Of a stretch of 64,000 nucleotides of DNA, positions 1 to 12,954 are shown piece by piece (within the stretch, counting starts at the first letter, position 1; each line of letters begins with the position of its first letter). The stretch is from Sipunculus nudus (Eukaryota; Annelida; Sipuncula; Golfingiida; Sipunculidae), in contig CM049314.1 of NCBI GenBank assembly GCA_026874595.1, positions 64,762,800 to 64,826,799 of the forward strand. Reading direction: 5' to 3'. Below the pieces are notes generated by a model that worked only from the letters and a program-made list of their open reading frames with translations, searched no databases and was not told the origin of the DNA. The translations under genes and the position numbers were made by a program.

Positions 1-529
1 CATTTAAAGCACTACAGTATGATCAGATTATAATTGGCCAGCTGCCGACAGATTTCTAGAAGAGCTGAATTGTTGGCATTTTCTAAGTAGGGGTCACATG
101 CTGGACTTAAGAAAAAACTACCACTAACTACAAATGAATGGTAAACAAATCGTTCAGTAAATCGAAACCGCACGAGTAATACCCAGGAAATCAAAACTTC
201 ACATTTTTAACTTACACGATTGCCACTTAAGGGCTTTAACAAATGGTCGTATGTGGGGCGGATCCATGATATTAGAAAGTTTTAGTTTAGAACCCTGTTT
301 GCTCTACTAAATAAATGTATTGTAATTAATGAAGGGGAATATATCTCTTCAAGATCGAGCTCCCTTTGATAAATTGCTTTAAATGTATATTCGTTTGTGA
401 CATATCAATGTTTTGAAGCATGTTTCTACTTGTATTATGCCTTTCAATAAGTTCAAAATATGTTCAAGTTAAATTCAACCCCGCAAAAAAATTGGTGCGA
501 TGGCTAAAAAGGGTGGGTTTGAAGAATCG

Positions 530-1380
530 TTCCTTATTTTACAGCAGCCAAATTTTGGCTCTTTATATAGAAAGATTCAATACGACAGTGCACGAAACTT
601 TTGTATCAATAGGTAGAAAACTAAAATAAAATGCCCTTATACTCCTTATTAGGGCAGTATGAAATGTTTGTGTGTAAGTTTTACAGACCCTGAAGGCGCA
701 CTCGATCGGTGTCCGTTCAGGTTGGCCTCGAGATCTCAAATGATACTGTATGATTTTATTACTTTTCTTTTCCTAAAATTTTATAAATCATTATTTTTCC
801 TACATTTTAGATATAATAATATCACAGGGAAGTTTTTTCAGACAGATGAAAAGCATTTCAGTTTAAATCCGATATAATCAGGTCTGTTGGGCCTGTCTTT
901 AGTTTAAGAGATTCCTATTTTTAGCATAATCATTTGAACAAGTGTATCTGGCAAGATATCGGTTTCCGTTTAATTATCTTTTGTTATATACAAATGTAAC
1001 ATACATAAAATTATGAATACAGGTTAATAATATGATGTTATGAAATCACTCGAAGTCATGCACACACCTTATAGAATCAGTAATTCATGACAAACAAGCA
1101 CTGCAAATATATATCCGAAGATTCAAAACACGACACAGTGTTCATTTCCGCATTGTAATATATATTTATATATAAACTTTCCGTGTATGCATCTTAATAC
1201 CCTACCAAGTTTTCACAAGCGCAAACCTGAGGACCAATATGACTTTAGCTGTTGCAAGACAAAAATGTTAAGATATTTAATAGAAACGTACCTTTGTATG
1301 TGTTTCCATTTTACTCTTTTGCTGTTTGCAACTTCGATAAAATAACACTAGCATCGTGAAGGCCCTAGTACAAGCAAAGC
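530..1380. other. No recognisable feature
   Basis: AT-rich DNA with only short chance frames. Confidence 0.5.
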
Positions 1381-1384
1381 ATTC

Positions 1385-1455
1385 TACCGTTCTTCTGTCT
1401 ACCTGAAGTACGTCACGTGTCGTCTGCTAGAACCGGTTCCAAGTCACATAAAAAC
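1385..1455 (+). repeat. Scrap of a dispersed repeat (CACGTGTCGTCTGC motif)
   Basis: GTACGTCACGTGTCGTCTGC followed by AGAACCGGTTCC recurs, diverged, at about 2155-2200, and inverted within both tandem units near 5480-5510 and 7015-7045. Confidence 0.5.
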
Positions 1456-1661
1456 TTGTTTCTTTCCACTTTCTTTCATCCCGAGAAACATTTTGCCGTC
1501 TGCAGTCGACCTTAAATAAGTCTTATTTACGTCAATGTATCTTTTAAACGAACAGACAGCATATTTTTAGATTATTATAAGGGTATCAAATATGACATTG
1601 ATGATAGTTTGCCTGAACTACCTTTTTTTCAGCCTATAACAACGTTGGGACCTATAACGTT

Positions 1662-1663
<2 letters not shown>

Positions 1664-1723
<60 letters not shown>
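1664..1723. repeat. (TA)n microsatellite
   Basis: About 60 bases of uninterrupted TA. No TGTTAC element end touches it. Confidence 0.9.
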
Positions 1724-1726
<3 letters not shown>

Positions 1727-2099
1727 TGATACAGTAATAAAAAAAATCCTTAAAATTATTTTATTGAGATCTTTTTATTGGTTGTCAGATAGGAAGCAAG
1801 ACGCAAACATTCAAGCATCCTGAATTCATGCAGAACAATCATTGAACACATTTATAAGTGTATTCACCACACGGCACGATATTCAACTTTTAAATCATGT
1901 AATATGTATTTTATTGTTGTCTGCATCTTAACCCACACGCCCTGTCGGTATTCCCATGCGAAACTCTGAGGGCCCATTTGAGTTGGCTTTATTGTGAGAT
2001 AAATAATGAGATAATCTTACGTAACCACGCACGTGGGTCATGTGTCTCCATTTTACGTAAATGCAGGTGCCAAACCTATAGAGAAAATACATTTCACTG

Positions 2100-2215
2100 A
2101 TGGTCGTAGGAGTCTAGCCGCTCCCTGCTCGCGTGCCTTCCCACCTGCTGGCTGTAGGAAGTACATCATGTATCGTCTGCCAGAACCGGCTGCCTGGCAC
2201 GTGGAAGCATGTTTT
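2100..2215 (+). repeat. Second scrap of the same dispersed repeat
   Basis: GTACATCATGTATCGTCTGC then AGAACCGGCTGCCTGGCAC corresponds, inverted, to the block within the 4.9-7.9 kb tandem units. Another block shared with those units (CGCACCCTTGTGGTAA) is at about 2614-2630. Confidence 0.5.
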
Positions 2216-2659
2216 TTTTCAGCATAATTGTCATTTTCATCTAGAAAAACAGCCGATTCATTTAGTCGTCTAGTCGTCTTAAAACAAAGGTGTCCTTTTT
2301 ATGTATTGCATGTGTGCAGTTCAGAAACAATTCTGCCACACAAACAAATGACGTACATTTTTTTTATGCAGCAAGGTTAGTTGGTCACTTCTTTAATTAA
2401 CATTGTTACAGTTATTCTGACAACTTCATTTATTTTCTACTATTTATGTATGATTCATTACATTGTTTATATCCATGTCATTATATTTGTCTTTCATTAT
2501 ATCTGTCTATCTGTTTGTTTGTCTGTCTCTCTCTCTCTCATATATATAATATTCGTTCTACATTTGCCTGCCGCTCATGACAAATATCCATTTACCCCTG
2601 GGTCGAGGGAGATCGCACCCTTGTGGTAATGACTTTGGTTAGGAGTCATAGCGCACACG

Positions 2660-3580
2660 GCAGTCAGAACGGGACGCGAAACCCACAACCTTGCGATTAC
2701 AAGTCCAGTGCCCTATCGATTTCGAGACCACGATTTTCTAAAGCAATATTGATAGAACGCGTGAATTATGATTTTTTGGATCGGCCCTATCATTATGATT
2801 TTTTTTATCGGCCCTATAATATCTTATTTATTTGATTGAACAGAACTTTTCAGCTGTGATTTTGTTAAAAATATTCATTGAGTTTAACAATCACATATTT
2901 ACTTTAACCTTCACAATAAATATGAATATATATGGACAAGGTTACATGGAAAACTGTATCTAGGGGAAATTATTTAAGTTCTGGTTCCTCCCATTTTACA
3001 CCCTGATGTTAACCAGGCTCGTTGACTACTGCTTGGTCGAACCCTCAAGGAAAGCCTGTGTGGGGACCGACCATGACAAATCACTGCCTCGTAATCACTA
3101 CCATCCCGGATCTGCCCTTGTAGGCAGTCATGTGTAGTGTATTCTCAAGGATGAAAGTGAAGTATATAACCTACAACTTCAGTGAATTTGAATATTAACC
3201 ATGTATTAATCAGATCAGTTGAAAATAAAAGACAATAACCTCAAAAATATTCGTTTTCATTGGCACATTAATTAACTGAACACGCCAGTAGTTCAATGTC
3301 ACCGGGACCCAACCCGTCCCGGTGAAACTGACGCAACTGTAGGAAGAAAACAATGATCAGTCAACAAGATAACATCATGGCTGGCAGCTTCATTTTCACA
3401 TTCTTCAGCAGTCCCGTCAGTCCGTGAATTATTTAAACATAACGAGGCAGTGATTTATGGCCCTTCACTTTACTCCCTCGCCTAAGAATAAGCAATGCCT
3501 GGTTGACCTTCCTTTCTTAAATTACCAATAAATACCCAAACATTTACATGAAGGCAAGTGCACCAGGTGGAAACTTTTGA
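2660..3580. other. Unassigned DNA with a local inverted repeat
   Basis: AAATCACTGCCTCGT (3077-3091) and ACGAGGCAGTGATTT (3442-3456) are exact inverted repeats about 365 bp apart, possibly the ends of a decayed fold-back element. Nothing else is recognised. Confidence 0.4.
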
Positions 3581-3582
3581 AT

Positions 3583-3586
<4 letters not shown>

Positions 3587-3622
<36 letters not shown>

Positions 3623-3663
3623 CAGAGAGACTGAGAGAGGGGGGGGGAATAGAGAGAGAGAGA
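3587..3663. repeat. (GA)n microsatellite
   Basis: GA repeats with a GGGGGGGG interruption. Confidence 0.9.
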
Positions 3664-4013
3664 ATGAAAATGGAAAACCAGATCAGTTAGGTTAGTAAAG
3701 TTCTACGTTTGAATAATCCTTCTATTTTAATTTTCCCGAAATTAAAGAAACTAAAGATCTTCACTGGACTATTTTCACATCCTTCTCTTCGTTATAAATT
3801 CCGCTGATAGGTGGCAGATGGTAGCAGGTTGCAGTTTGCCACAATACTTCAGTTGATAAACAAGCCAGATAAATCCTTCTGGACACGCTCTTCTATCCAA
3901 ACCAGTTTCAAATTCGAATCGGTCTTCCCTTGCATACCAAGTTTCGTGGATATCGGTTCCATACTTATCCCGCCAACAGTTTGTTTTTCTTTTGCGTGCG
4001 AAAAAATAACCTG

Positions 4014-4180
4014 CAGGGGCGGATCCATGATTAAGGAAAGGAGGAAAGGTGTCCAAACCAGGAGGACTATGACAAAGCCTATAAAAGGTCCTCAGATCCG
4101 GAAGGGGGGGAGGCAGCAAAATTTGGTCTGGATCCCTTCAAAAAAGGTCGCGATGGCTGAAAAAGGGCTGAATGATTCAT
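4014..4180 (+). mobile_element. hAT-like terminal fragment or MITE remnant
   Basis: CAGGGGCGGATCCATGA resembles a hAT terminal inverted repeat and is followed by a GGTCGCGATGGCTGAAAA block. Related scraps are at about 247-520 and 10930-11010. The opposite terminus is not seen. Confidence 0.4.
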
Positions 4181-4192
4181 GACTTTGTCGTA

Positions 4193-4330
4193 TAGCCGTC
4201 CCATAAAGCATGCATACCGCTCACCCTGGGTTACCGTGAAAAATCCCCTCATGCACTACTCGGCTGGGATTTAAACTCACGATCCCTGGGTTTTAATGCT
4301 GTGCTCTACCTCTAGACCATAGAAACCGAT
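4193..4330 (-). mobile_element. SINE family A head copy, degenerate
   Basis: On the minus strand a TGGTCTAGAGGTAGAGC-type box A and GTGAGTTTAAATCC-type box B precede the family's GGATTTTTCACGG block. Confidence 0.6.
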
Positions 4331-4863
4331 CGAGCACTTGCTCTTCCCTCCAACTTTGTCAGGTAACCACAAATGAAGGTTGAATGCCGTACCAAATTGT
4401 ACTCCTTGCTGTCATTGTAAAAAGAAGGATCTTCATTTAAAAACTAGCTTTGTAATATTCAATGCAAGATACACGCCATCACATATAGAGTCATATGTGT
4501 TATATCAAAATACAACGTAAAATATTGTGACTGATCATAAAACAGTACCGTACTAAAAACCGGATATACCTGTATTATTTACAGTTCCCAGAGCAAAGAT
4601 TACTGGTGCAGATAGCTAGTAAAACGATACCAGGCCATCTGGGAGTCTCAGTCTTATAAGATACAGATTGTAATCATGGCTCTGTTGAATTATTTATTAG
4701 TCAAGGGAACGCTGATCTACGAACGCTCCAGTGAAACTACCCAGGCCTGTCAGGAGTGCATGTCTTTCATTTTTCTTTAGGTAAACCTCTGATCCGTTAA
4801 AAAAGGGTCTGCTTTATATGTAGAAGAGGTCAGATATTGTACTACTTATTAAAAAAAGTAAAG

Positions 4864-5732
4864 GTTGTGGTTAAAGTCTGGTGTCACTCAGTTGTCCAGG
4901 GCATTTTCATTCTGGTTGCTTTTATCCGAATCCTGGGAAGCATGGCCCCATACTCAAGCCGTCATATACATAATAGGGTATCCCGTTTTACATTTTTCTC
5001 GCCGCCAGTGCATAACCAGTACCCATTCACAGGTAGAAGATTACTGTCGCGAGTGGTAGCCTTGGGACTCCTGCGTGGAGAGAGCGCACCCTTGTGGTAA
5101 AGACTTTGCCAGGAGTCTCAGCTAGAAACAAGGTCTGAACGTCCAGGAAAAGATTTGTTGGGGCTTAAATTTTTAAAATTAATGGGATTTTTTATGTGCA
5201 TATATTCTAGCAATATCTGAATGTCTTTGTTATATTAATTTTAAATCCGCCAGGATGCAGGACTTACATTTACAACAAACCCTTCTTAAAAATCATGTGA
5301 GAGAAGATGGTACATATCACCGAACATGACAATTATGAGTTGCAGAATTGTTTGATCAAGCATGGAATACATAAGTATAAACCCGATTTATTTTTAGATA
5401 ATTAGACGACAACATGAAGCGAATGTTCCCAAGGTGAACTTGATAATGTACAAGGCACACGCTTTTAAATGCCAGGCAGGTGGTTCCAGCAGACGACACG
5501 TGACGTACTTCCGGGAGACAGCAGGAAGTCGCCAGCCGACAGGCGAGCAAGGTTCATCCAGACCAGCAAATCCTTGATAAACTGGCACCTACTAACAAGT
5601 AAATGGAAATACATGACCAGGCTGCTTAAGATTATATTATTCCCCTCCCTCGTATAATCTCCGGCCGAAATGCGTGATCGCAGTATCACATGCGAAAAGC
5701 TGTTGTAGGAGTGTGTATCAACATGCAGACAA

Positions 5733-5782
<50 letters not shown>

Positions 5783-6106
5783 CAACACTGTTATGTTCCA
5801 GTATCGCACGTGTGTCTAGACCAATCCTATTGTGCACCCGAGGACAATAGGATCAGTGTCAGTCTTTCACATGCCCCCCCCCCCCCCGACCCGAATCGCA
5901 CAAAGCATAATCTCGTAATCTCGTAAAGTCTCGGCTTTTCAAACCACGCCGTTAGCTTCATTCTAACCATATTCACCTGATGATCGGGTCGCATCCCGTG
6001 AAACAGACTGTTGTGAATTAACAGTGTTGCTTTTCTTCAGAGTTATACCGCTCTGGCCTAGTCTGTAGGCCATAGAGCACTTTACATCGGAGGGTAACAC
6101 AACCTT

Positions 6107-6198
<92 letters not shown>

Positions 6199-6396
6199 AC
6201 AGGTGCTCTTTTTATTGTGTGACCAGGGTGTAACTCGTGTTGTTGTTACATTTTATGTTTAATCCGTACTGGTTGAACTCTCGTTGTTATGTGAGCCTTG
6301 GGTTTTCACGCCTGTTCGTGGGTCGCGTGATGAGCCTGGTGTGTGGAGATACACAGCGCTGTTCTTTCTGGAGAGTTCCTGAAGCTCGTGTTTACT
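4864..6396 (+). repeat. Tandem duplication unit 1 (1533 bp)
   Basis: Runs from GTTG at 4864-4867 up to the next GTTG at 6397. It is almost identical to unit 2, including non-coding blocks, a hairpin (TCCTATTGT...ACAATAGGA near 5824-5853), a poly-C run at about 5875-5888 and two (TA)n tracts. Differences are mainly microsatellite length. Confidence 0.85.
6111..6194. repeat. (TA)n microsatellite abutting a family E LTR
   Basis: TA repeats with one AATA interruption lead directly into TGTTACAGG at 6195. The counterpart in unit 2 is 7623-7664. Confidence 0.9.
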
Positions 6397-6400
6397 GTTG
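6195..6400 (+). mobile_element. Truncated 5' LTR fragment, family E
   Basis: Matches the first 206 bp of the LTR at 7665 and stops exactly at the GTTG tandem-duplication junction (6397-6400). It is therefore a by-product of the duplication and not an independent insertion. Confidence 0.8.
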
Positions 6401-7265
6401 TGGTTAAAGTCTGGTGTCACTCAGTTGTCTGGGGCATTTTCATTCTGGCTGCTTTTATCCGAATCCTGGGAAGCATGGCCCCATACTCAAGCCGTCATAT
6501 ACATAATAGGGTATCCCGATTTACATTTTTCTCGCCGCCAGTGCATAACCAGTACCCATTCGCAGGTAGAAGATTACTGTCGCGAATGGTAGCCTTGGGA
6601 CTCCTGCGTGGAGAGAGCGCACCCTTGTGGTAAAGACTTTGCCAGGAGTCTCAGCTAGAAACAAGGTCTGAACGTCCAGGAAAAGATTTGTTGGGGCTTA
6701 AATTTTTAAAATTAATGGGATTTTTTATGTGCATATATTCTAGCAATATCTGAATGTCTATGTTATATTAATTTTAAATCCGCCAGGATGCAGGACTTAC
6801 ATTTACAACAAACCCTTCTTAAAAATCATGTGAGAGAAGATGGTACATATCACCTAACATGACAATTATGAGTTGCAGAATTGTTTGATCAAGCATGGAA
6901 TACATAAGTATAAACCCGATTTATTTTTAGATAATTAGACGACAACATGAAGCGAATGTTCCCAAGGTGAACTTGATAATGTACAAGGAACACGCTTTTA
7001 AATGCCAGGCAGGTGGTTCCAGCAGACGACACGTGACGTACTTTCGGGAGACAGCAGGAAGTCGCCATCCGACAGGCCAGCTAGGTTTATCCAGACCAGC
7101 AAATCCTTGATAAACTGGCACCTACTTATAAGTAAATGGAAATACATGACCAGGCTGCTTAAGATTATATTATTCCCCTCCCTCGTATAATCTCCGGCCG
7201 AAATGCGTGATCGCAGTATCACATGCGAAAAGCTGTTGTAGGAGTGTGTATCAACATGCAGACAA

Positions 7266-7296
<31 letters not shown>

Positions 7297-7618
7297 ACAA
7301 CACTGTTATGTTCCAGTATCGCACGTGTACCCCGACCAATCCTATTGTGCACCCGAGGACAATAGGATCAGTGTCAGTCTTTCACATGCCCCCCCCCCCC
7401 CGACCCGAATCGCACAAAGCATAATCTCGTAATCTCGTAAAGTCTCGGCTTTTCAAACCACGCCGTTAGCTTCATTCTAACCACATTCACCTGATGATCG
7501 GGTCGCATCCCGTGAAACAGACTGTTGTGAATTAACAGTGTTGTTTTTCTTCAGAGTTATACCGCTCTGGCCTAGTCTGTAGGCCATAGAGCACTTTACA
7601 TCGGAGGGTAACACTACC

Positions 7619-7668
<50 letters not shown>

Positions 7669-7866
7669 ACAGGTGCTCTTTTTATTGTGTGACACGGGCG
7701 TAACTCGTGTTGTTGTTACATTTTATGTTTAATCCGTACTGGTTGAACTCTCGTTGTTAAATGAGCCTTGGGTATTCACGCCTTGTCGTGGGTCGCGTGA
7801 TGAGCCTGGTGTGTGGAGATACACAGCGCTGTTCTTTCTGGAGAGTTCCTGAAGCGCGTGTTTACT
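6397..7866 (+). repeat. Tandem duplication unit 2 (1470 bp)
   Basis: Starts at the junction GTTG (6397-6400) and ends before GTTG at 7867-7870, where the family E LTR continues uninterrupted. The unit is shorter than unit 1 because both (TA)n tracts are contracted. Confidence 0.85.
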
Positions 7867-8461
7867 GTTGAGTAGGGTCCTTATAGACTGTTCGAGAAGT
7901 GGAAAATTCCCGGCTTGGGGTGTTGAGGTATATAAAGGGGCTGTTTTTTTTAGAACCAGAGGGCAGACAGCAGAGCAGATACCAGTGGACGCAGAAGCGT
8001 GTGTCAGATTCGAAGACCTTATCCGACGAAAGCGGCAATTATACATTTTCAAGGACTTTCTCCTGGATTTTATACATTTGGACTTAAGTTTACTTTCTGT
8101 GTTTTTACACGAACTTTCCACTTGACTGTCATTCTCCGAGAGTTTACATCCAAAGGGCTTATTGTGGTGACGGTGTTGGTATCGAGGTATTGTACCATTA
8201 TCTTTCTGTGTGATTATATTGACTTGTTGCTATAACGCTGTTTTACTGTATAATTGTATTGATTTAGTGTATTGTAGTGTAAGGGTTGTTTTAAGAATAA
8301 ATTATAGTTATTTGTTAACAAAAAAAAAAACACTAACTTCTTCATTCATTCCCCTAGACATTTCACGCTGCCTAGTGTTACAGAGTCTGATTTTTTTATC
8401 TCCATTTCAAAATTTGTGTTCATCACGCATATGTGATCTGATTATATTAGGTTCCGTAACA
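7665..8461 (+). mobile_element. Solo LTR, family E (most complete copy)
   Basis: A 797-bp unit starting TGTTACAGG and ending CCGTAACA, so it has the TG...CA termini and short inverted ends expected of an LTR. A TATATAAAG box lies at about 7929-7937 and an AATAAA signal at 8296-8301, which fits the U3-R-U5 order. No internal retroelement coding sequence follows. (TA)n touches both sides: the tract ending at 7664 and ATATATAT from 8462. Four other copies or fragments are in the window. The first 206 bp are shared with 6195-6400 through the tandem duplication. Confidence 0.8.

Positions 8462-8463
<2 letters not shown>

Positions 8464-8510
<47 letters not shown>
8464..8510. repeat. (TA)n-(TG)n microsatellite after the solo LTR
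   Basis: Directly follows the GTAACA end of the LTR at 8461. Confidence 0.9.
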
Positions 8511-8511
<1 letters not shown>

Positions 8512-9196
8512 AACTTCAACAACGGCGTGAAAATCCGAATAGTAACTCGATGCTTCAACGTGTTTGAAACTCATTAAACATGCTCTACTTAGCTGTATTA
8601 AGTGTATTGAGCACTTTTCTATATGGACTGTTTCTCAAATACTGATATAGTTACATGTATTTATATTACTTTAAAAGGAAACATTCGGACAACCCACATC
8701 AGAGAGATCACTAATCACGTAACTTAACTTTTAACTGATAGGGAGTACGACTTAATGATCCTAAAGCCAACCTGACAGAAATCGAATACACCGTATATAT
8801 TTATTAAATAGACATGTAAAATACATTTATTTTTCTTTTAAGGTTGCTTTTTATTTCTATTCGTGTCTCTCACATATTGTCCTGTAAAGTCATTAACTAA
8901 TTGACAGTTTATTCCTTCATGAACAATACCTTATTGTTGTTTGACACAATGGGTTTGCGAACTTGACTCATTGGATATCAAAGTGATAGGAGCTTAATTT
9001 CCGCCTGACAACCCTCAAAAAAATATTATATATATTTTTAGTATCTCACAACCTATCATCGACTGCAGTATAGATGTATTAACTACATTATTAAACAAGT
9101 CGGATGTGTCAGTGTCACTGAAGAAGATGAACAAGCGTTTGCTTGTCTTAGACGATATTAGAATATATTTATGAAAGCTTATGTATTTAAAAACAT

Positions 9197-9235
<39 letters not shown>

Positions 9236-11350
9236 CTGCTTATGCTATAATACACTGAGAAACATTCGCGCTTAGCGTCAAGTTGAAAATGCCTTTATCC
9301 TGGATTCCTCCTTTTGTATATACAGCTTCAACAAACTCGTAAAAAAACAACAAAAATAAAAGCGCCCACTGCGGCCCAGCGGACTAAAATGTTTGAAACG
9401 GAAAAAGGTTATATTTTCTTAAAGATTGGGATAATTGGTTCGCATTCATTGGAAGATGAACAGGTTTATTACTCCCTCAAAAATATATCAATCATTTAAG
9501 GACCTGTCTAAAATACAACAATTTTTTTTTTTTTAATTACCGACTCTCTGTATCTCGACCAATGTTCCGACCAAAAGGAGCACGGGATCGCGGGGCTGAC
9601 AAAATATATAAACTCTGAATTCAGCGCTCCTATTAATCAGAGCATTAATTAATTATATGTTCTGGGCCAACTCCCTCTCAGATGTACATTGCATAGCCAG
9701 CTATTTAAATTAGTGGTTACATGGAATCAGTTCTAGAAAGAAGGTTACGCGATCACTGTATAAAGAGGGTAGCATTTCCACTGGCAAGGCATTTATAATT
9801 GTTAATAAGTGCCCCTAACGCATTGTGTGTTACTTGTATCAAATTAAGTAGTGGGAGCTTAACTGTATCAAATGATCAAATCTTATTAGCTAAATTATAT
9901 TAAATTTTGTGTATAACTTTAGATGTAATTCTCTCGGGGGGAGTATTATCTTCTCGAGCTTGCAACTGTAGAACTGAAATGTCAGAGAGCGTCAGGCTTA
10001 TATACAACACAGCAGTAACATTTGCAAAACTTTATTTAATAACCGTCCATATCTGGTGATGTTATTCCCCAGATGTAGTGTTTTCTCTTGTAGAGTCTAC
10101 ATGATTATACCAGATAAAAATGATGTGGGCGAGAGGATCTGCTACAATAAGACACGCTTGTGGAGTAACAATTACCCACATGGGGAATGGATACCGTATC
10201 AGACCTCTTTACAATGGTTGACTGCGACCACCGTAATCCTATCTTGCGCACTGTCTGCCGAAGGGGCCATTCATTCAAGTCGGATAGTGATTTATCGCTC
10301 TGCCAGGTATCATGATATTTGCTCTAACAACTTCTGTTGCATAGCAAATTGCTTTTCCAAATTCCATTCTTCTTCAGGAAATTTTGAAAACCCTCAATGC
10401 AATCAAAAAAAATGTTTAGCCCTTTTTGTTTTGAACGATTCTTTATAACATTTATATAAATATCACAACATGTAAAATAGTTACATAAAATGTCATACAT
10501 AGAGCCTTTGTTCCTTGGACAATGTCATTAATTGAATCTAGCACATTTGATTTTTATACCAGCTGAAAGCTTCATTTCCCTTACTGTTGAGGCGGCGGTT
10601 AAACGGTTCGGAAACAGAATTGAAGATAAATTTTCTCTTCAATTAATTTGGAAAATGTTATAAGTAAATTGAGTAACACTTGCTTGCTTGGCTTTCCAAA
10701 AATATATTGGTTACTGTTGCGAGTCTGATAACACATTATAAATACAATTAAGGTATAAAATCGTGAGAAATGATAACTTCGATTCATATCGATAAGCCAA
10801 TTAAATTTTATCTACTGCAAAACAGCATTGGAACAATCTCATAATTAAAAAGGAAAAAAAATTAAAAATATAAGAGTAGAGTCTGTTTTACAATCTGATA
10901 TTAGTGGCTATGTACGTCAGCCTCAACCGACATTACACTTTGAGTCCAGGAGGCAAAGTTTGGTCCGAAACCTTTCGAAAAGGTCGAGGCGTCTGAAGGG
11001 GGGTGGGGGGCGGTCCGACTTATCTTAGTAACACATTTTCCAATGTGACACAGCTAATTTTTTGTGTATCAGTGAATGAAGGCGGTATCTGACGGACTTT
11101 AAAAGTTTGTGATTTGTCTAAGTGAAACGAGGGACAAAACATACTTTGTCGCCCACCCTTATAAATTTGGTGGGGACATGGGCCCCGTAAAACGTAAAGC
11201 AAGGACCATGTAAATTAGAGGACACGTGAAATGGTTCATACACTCCCAAAATACAAATAATAGTGCTATCTTTGAGTTGTGCTAATAATTATTATATTGA
11301 GGGGTCTCGTGATATATTTTAAAAAGTCCTAATCACCTATCTGGCATTTA
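8511..11350. other. Unassigned DNA
   Basis: Contains only the short microsatellite at 9199 and a repeat scrap at about 10930-11010. A frame at 10059-10448 (129 codons from ATG) has several Cys but no family resemblance and no clear splice or promoter context. Confidence 0.4.
9199..9235. repeat. (CA)n-(TA)n microsatellite
   Basis: A short compound repeat without an adjacent element end. Confidence 0.85.
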
Positions 11351-11355
11351 TTAAC

Positions 11356-11781
11356 TTAAGGTAATACCTTGGGACCTTTATAGAAAAGGGCCAGAAAACT
11401 TTGATATCACCACACCCAGGCTGCTTGTTTTGTTTTTATCAACTTGTTTATGATATTTTTGGGCCCGCTAAAATAATCAATATAAATTCAACAGGAGTAT
11501 CTGGCGGCAAGTCAGATAAGCCAAGGCTTTTCAAATGGCGTTTTGCAACAAGTCATATTTCTGGCCCAGCATATATGCAACCTACTATCTTAGGTTACAT
11601 GTTTTTCCTGTTTGTCAACATTGCTCAATTTACAAACACGTTGTTGATAAACAAGTTCATACATCCTTCACGGAAAACTTTGCATAACAAGAATCACCTT
11701 TAGATCTTTAAAATATTCCCCGAGGAAGCCAGAAATCATATCAATTCTTCTTTGAAATCTAGGTGAATGGGGAGCATAAGG
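11356..11781 (+). mobile_element. Dispersed repeat D, copy 1
   Basis: Same block order as copies 2 and 3: GGCTGCTTGTTTTG, GGGCCCGCTAAAATAATC, GGCGTTTTGCAACAAGT, AACAAGTTCATACATC, GAAGCCAGAAATCA. The 5' end is diverged. Confidence 0.55.
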
Positions 11782-12347
11782 TTTGTTTATAATTTAATAG
11801 AACCTTGTCGTTCATCTTGCAGCGTAAGGTAGAAAACGTTTCCTTATGACATTTGATCAACACACTACACACGGGCTGAAAATAACAGACTAGCCAAAAA
11901 TTGATGAAACAATCCTGGAAATCAACATGTTCCAAGCTGCTGCTGGAATGGAGATTTATAAAACTAGTGATTCCTGGACAGCAAGACGGAAAACAATCTA
12001 TTTTATTTGCGAAGGGGATGAAGTTTATCACTCCCTTCGCCGGCTACAGTGACTTTTTATCAGAAATGAATACCAACTTCTGGTAGTTGTTCTCGTAAAG
12101 TTTACCAACCATTGTGTTTTGAATGGGAAGTACCATGGGCCAGCCCAGCCAATGTACACTTTCCAGCCCCGCTGGCCCCTTAAATTGCATTATGTCCGAT
12201 AATCAGAAATAAGTCAGGTGGTATTTAATCTTAAGAAGAATTCAAGCCAAGGCCTCCAAACTTTCAAACTTACCAAAGCTTACGAACAGATACAGTCGGG
12301 CTTAGTTTTTTGCTTACAATCCCATATGAGATATATACATGTATTTG

Positions 12348-12350
<3 letters not shown>

Positions 12351-12409
<59 letters not shown>
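12351..12409. repeat. (CT)n-(TA)n microsatellite
   Basis: A CT tract passes into a TA tract. Confidence 0.9.
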
Positions 12410-12416
<7 letters not shown>

Positions 12417-12822
12417 GATTATTTTTATGATTACACTAAAAACATGATTTCATCTGTTATTACTACTTTTATATCAAATAAACGAATATTATCATACTTG
12501 CCCTGTACTTTTCCCAAACGCTGAAGGGCTACTTCAATTTGTTCCTGTATTTACACTGTGACATTTCTGAAATCTGTTCTTAATCTGACTCAAACTAATA
12601 TTTAAATCTTTCTTTATTGATTTACTTTCTCTCGCAATACATGTGTGCATTTCGGCCGAGGTCTGGGTTATTCATTTCTAGCAACGTTAAGCCAGTATGT
12701 TGAGCACAATTGTGTATGTTTTGAATAGCATATGTATTTATTTATATTTATATATATATATTAATATATATATATATATAGCGCCGTGTTTAATACACAA
12801 TTAAATCAGTAAGTAACTCTCT

Positions 12823-12825
<3 letters not shown>

Positions 12826-12909
<84 letters not shown>

Positions 12910-12950
12910 TATATATATATATGTATATATCTATGTATATATATATAGGT
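12826..12950. repeat. (CT)n-(TA)n microsatellite abutting the fold-back LTR
   Basis: Ends a few bases before TGTTACGG at 12955. The matching (TA)n on the other side is 13395-13439. Confidence 0.9.
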
Positions 12951-12954
12951 ATAT

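Noticed and set aside
7729-8235. Overlapping frames of 60-130 codons at 7.7-8.2 kb
   Set aside because: They lie in the U3/R region of a solo LTR and are broken in the other copies.
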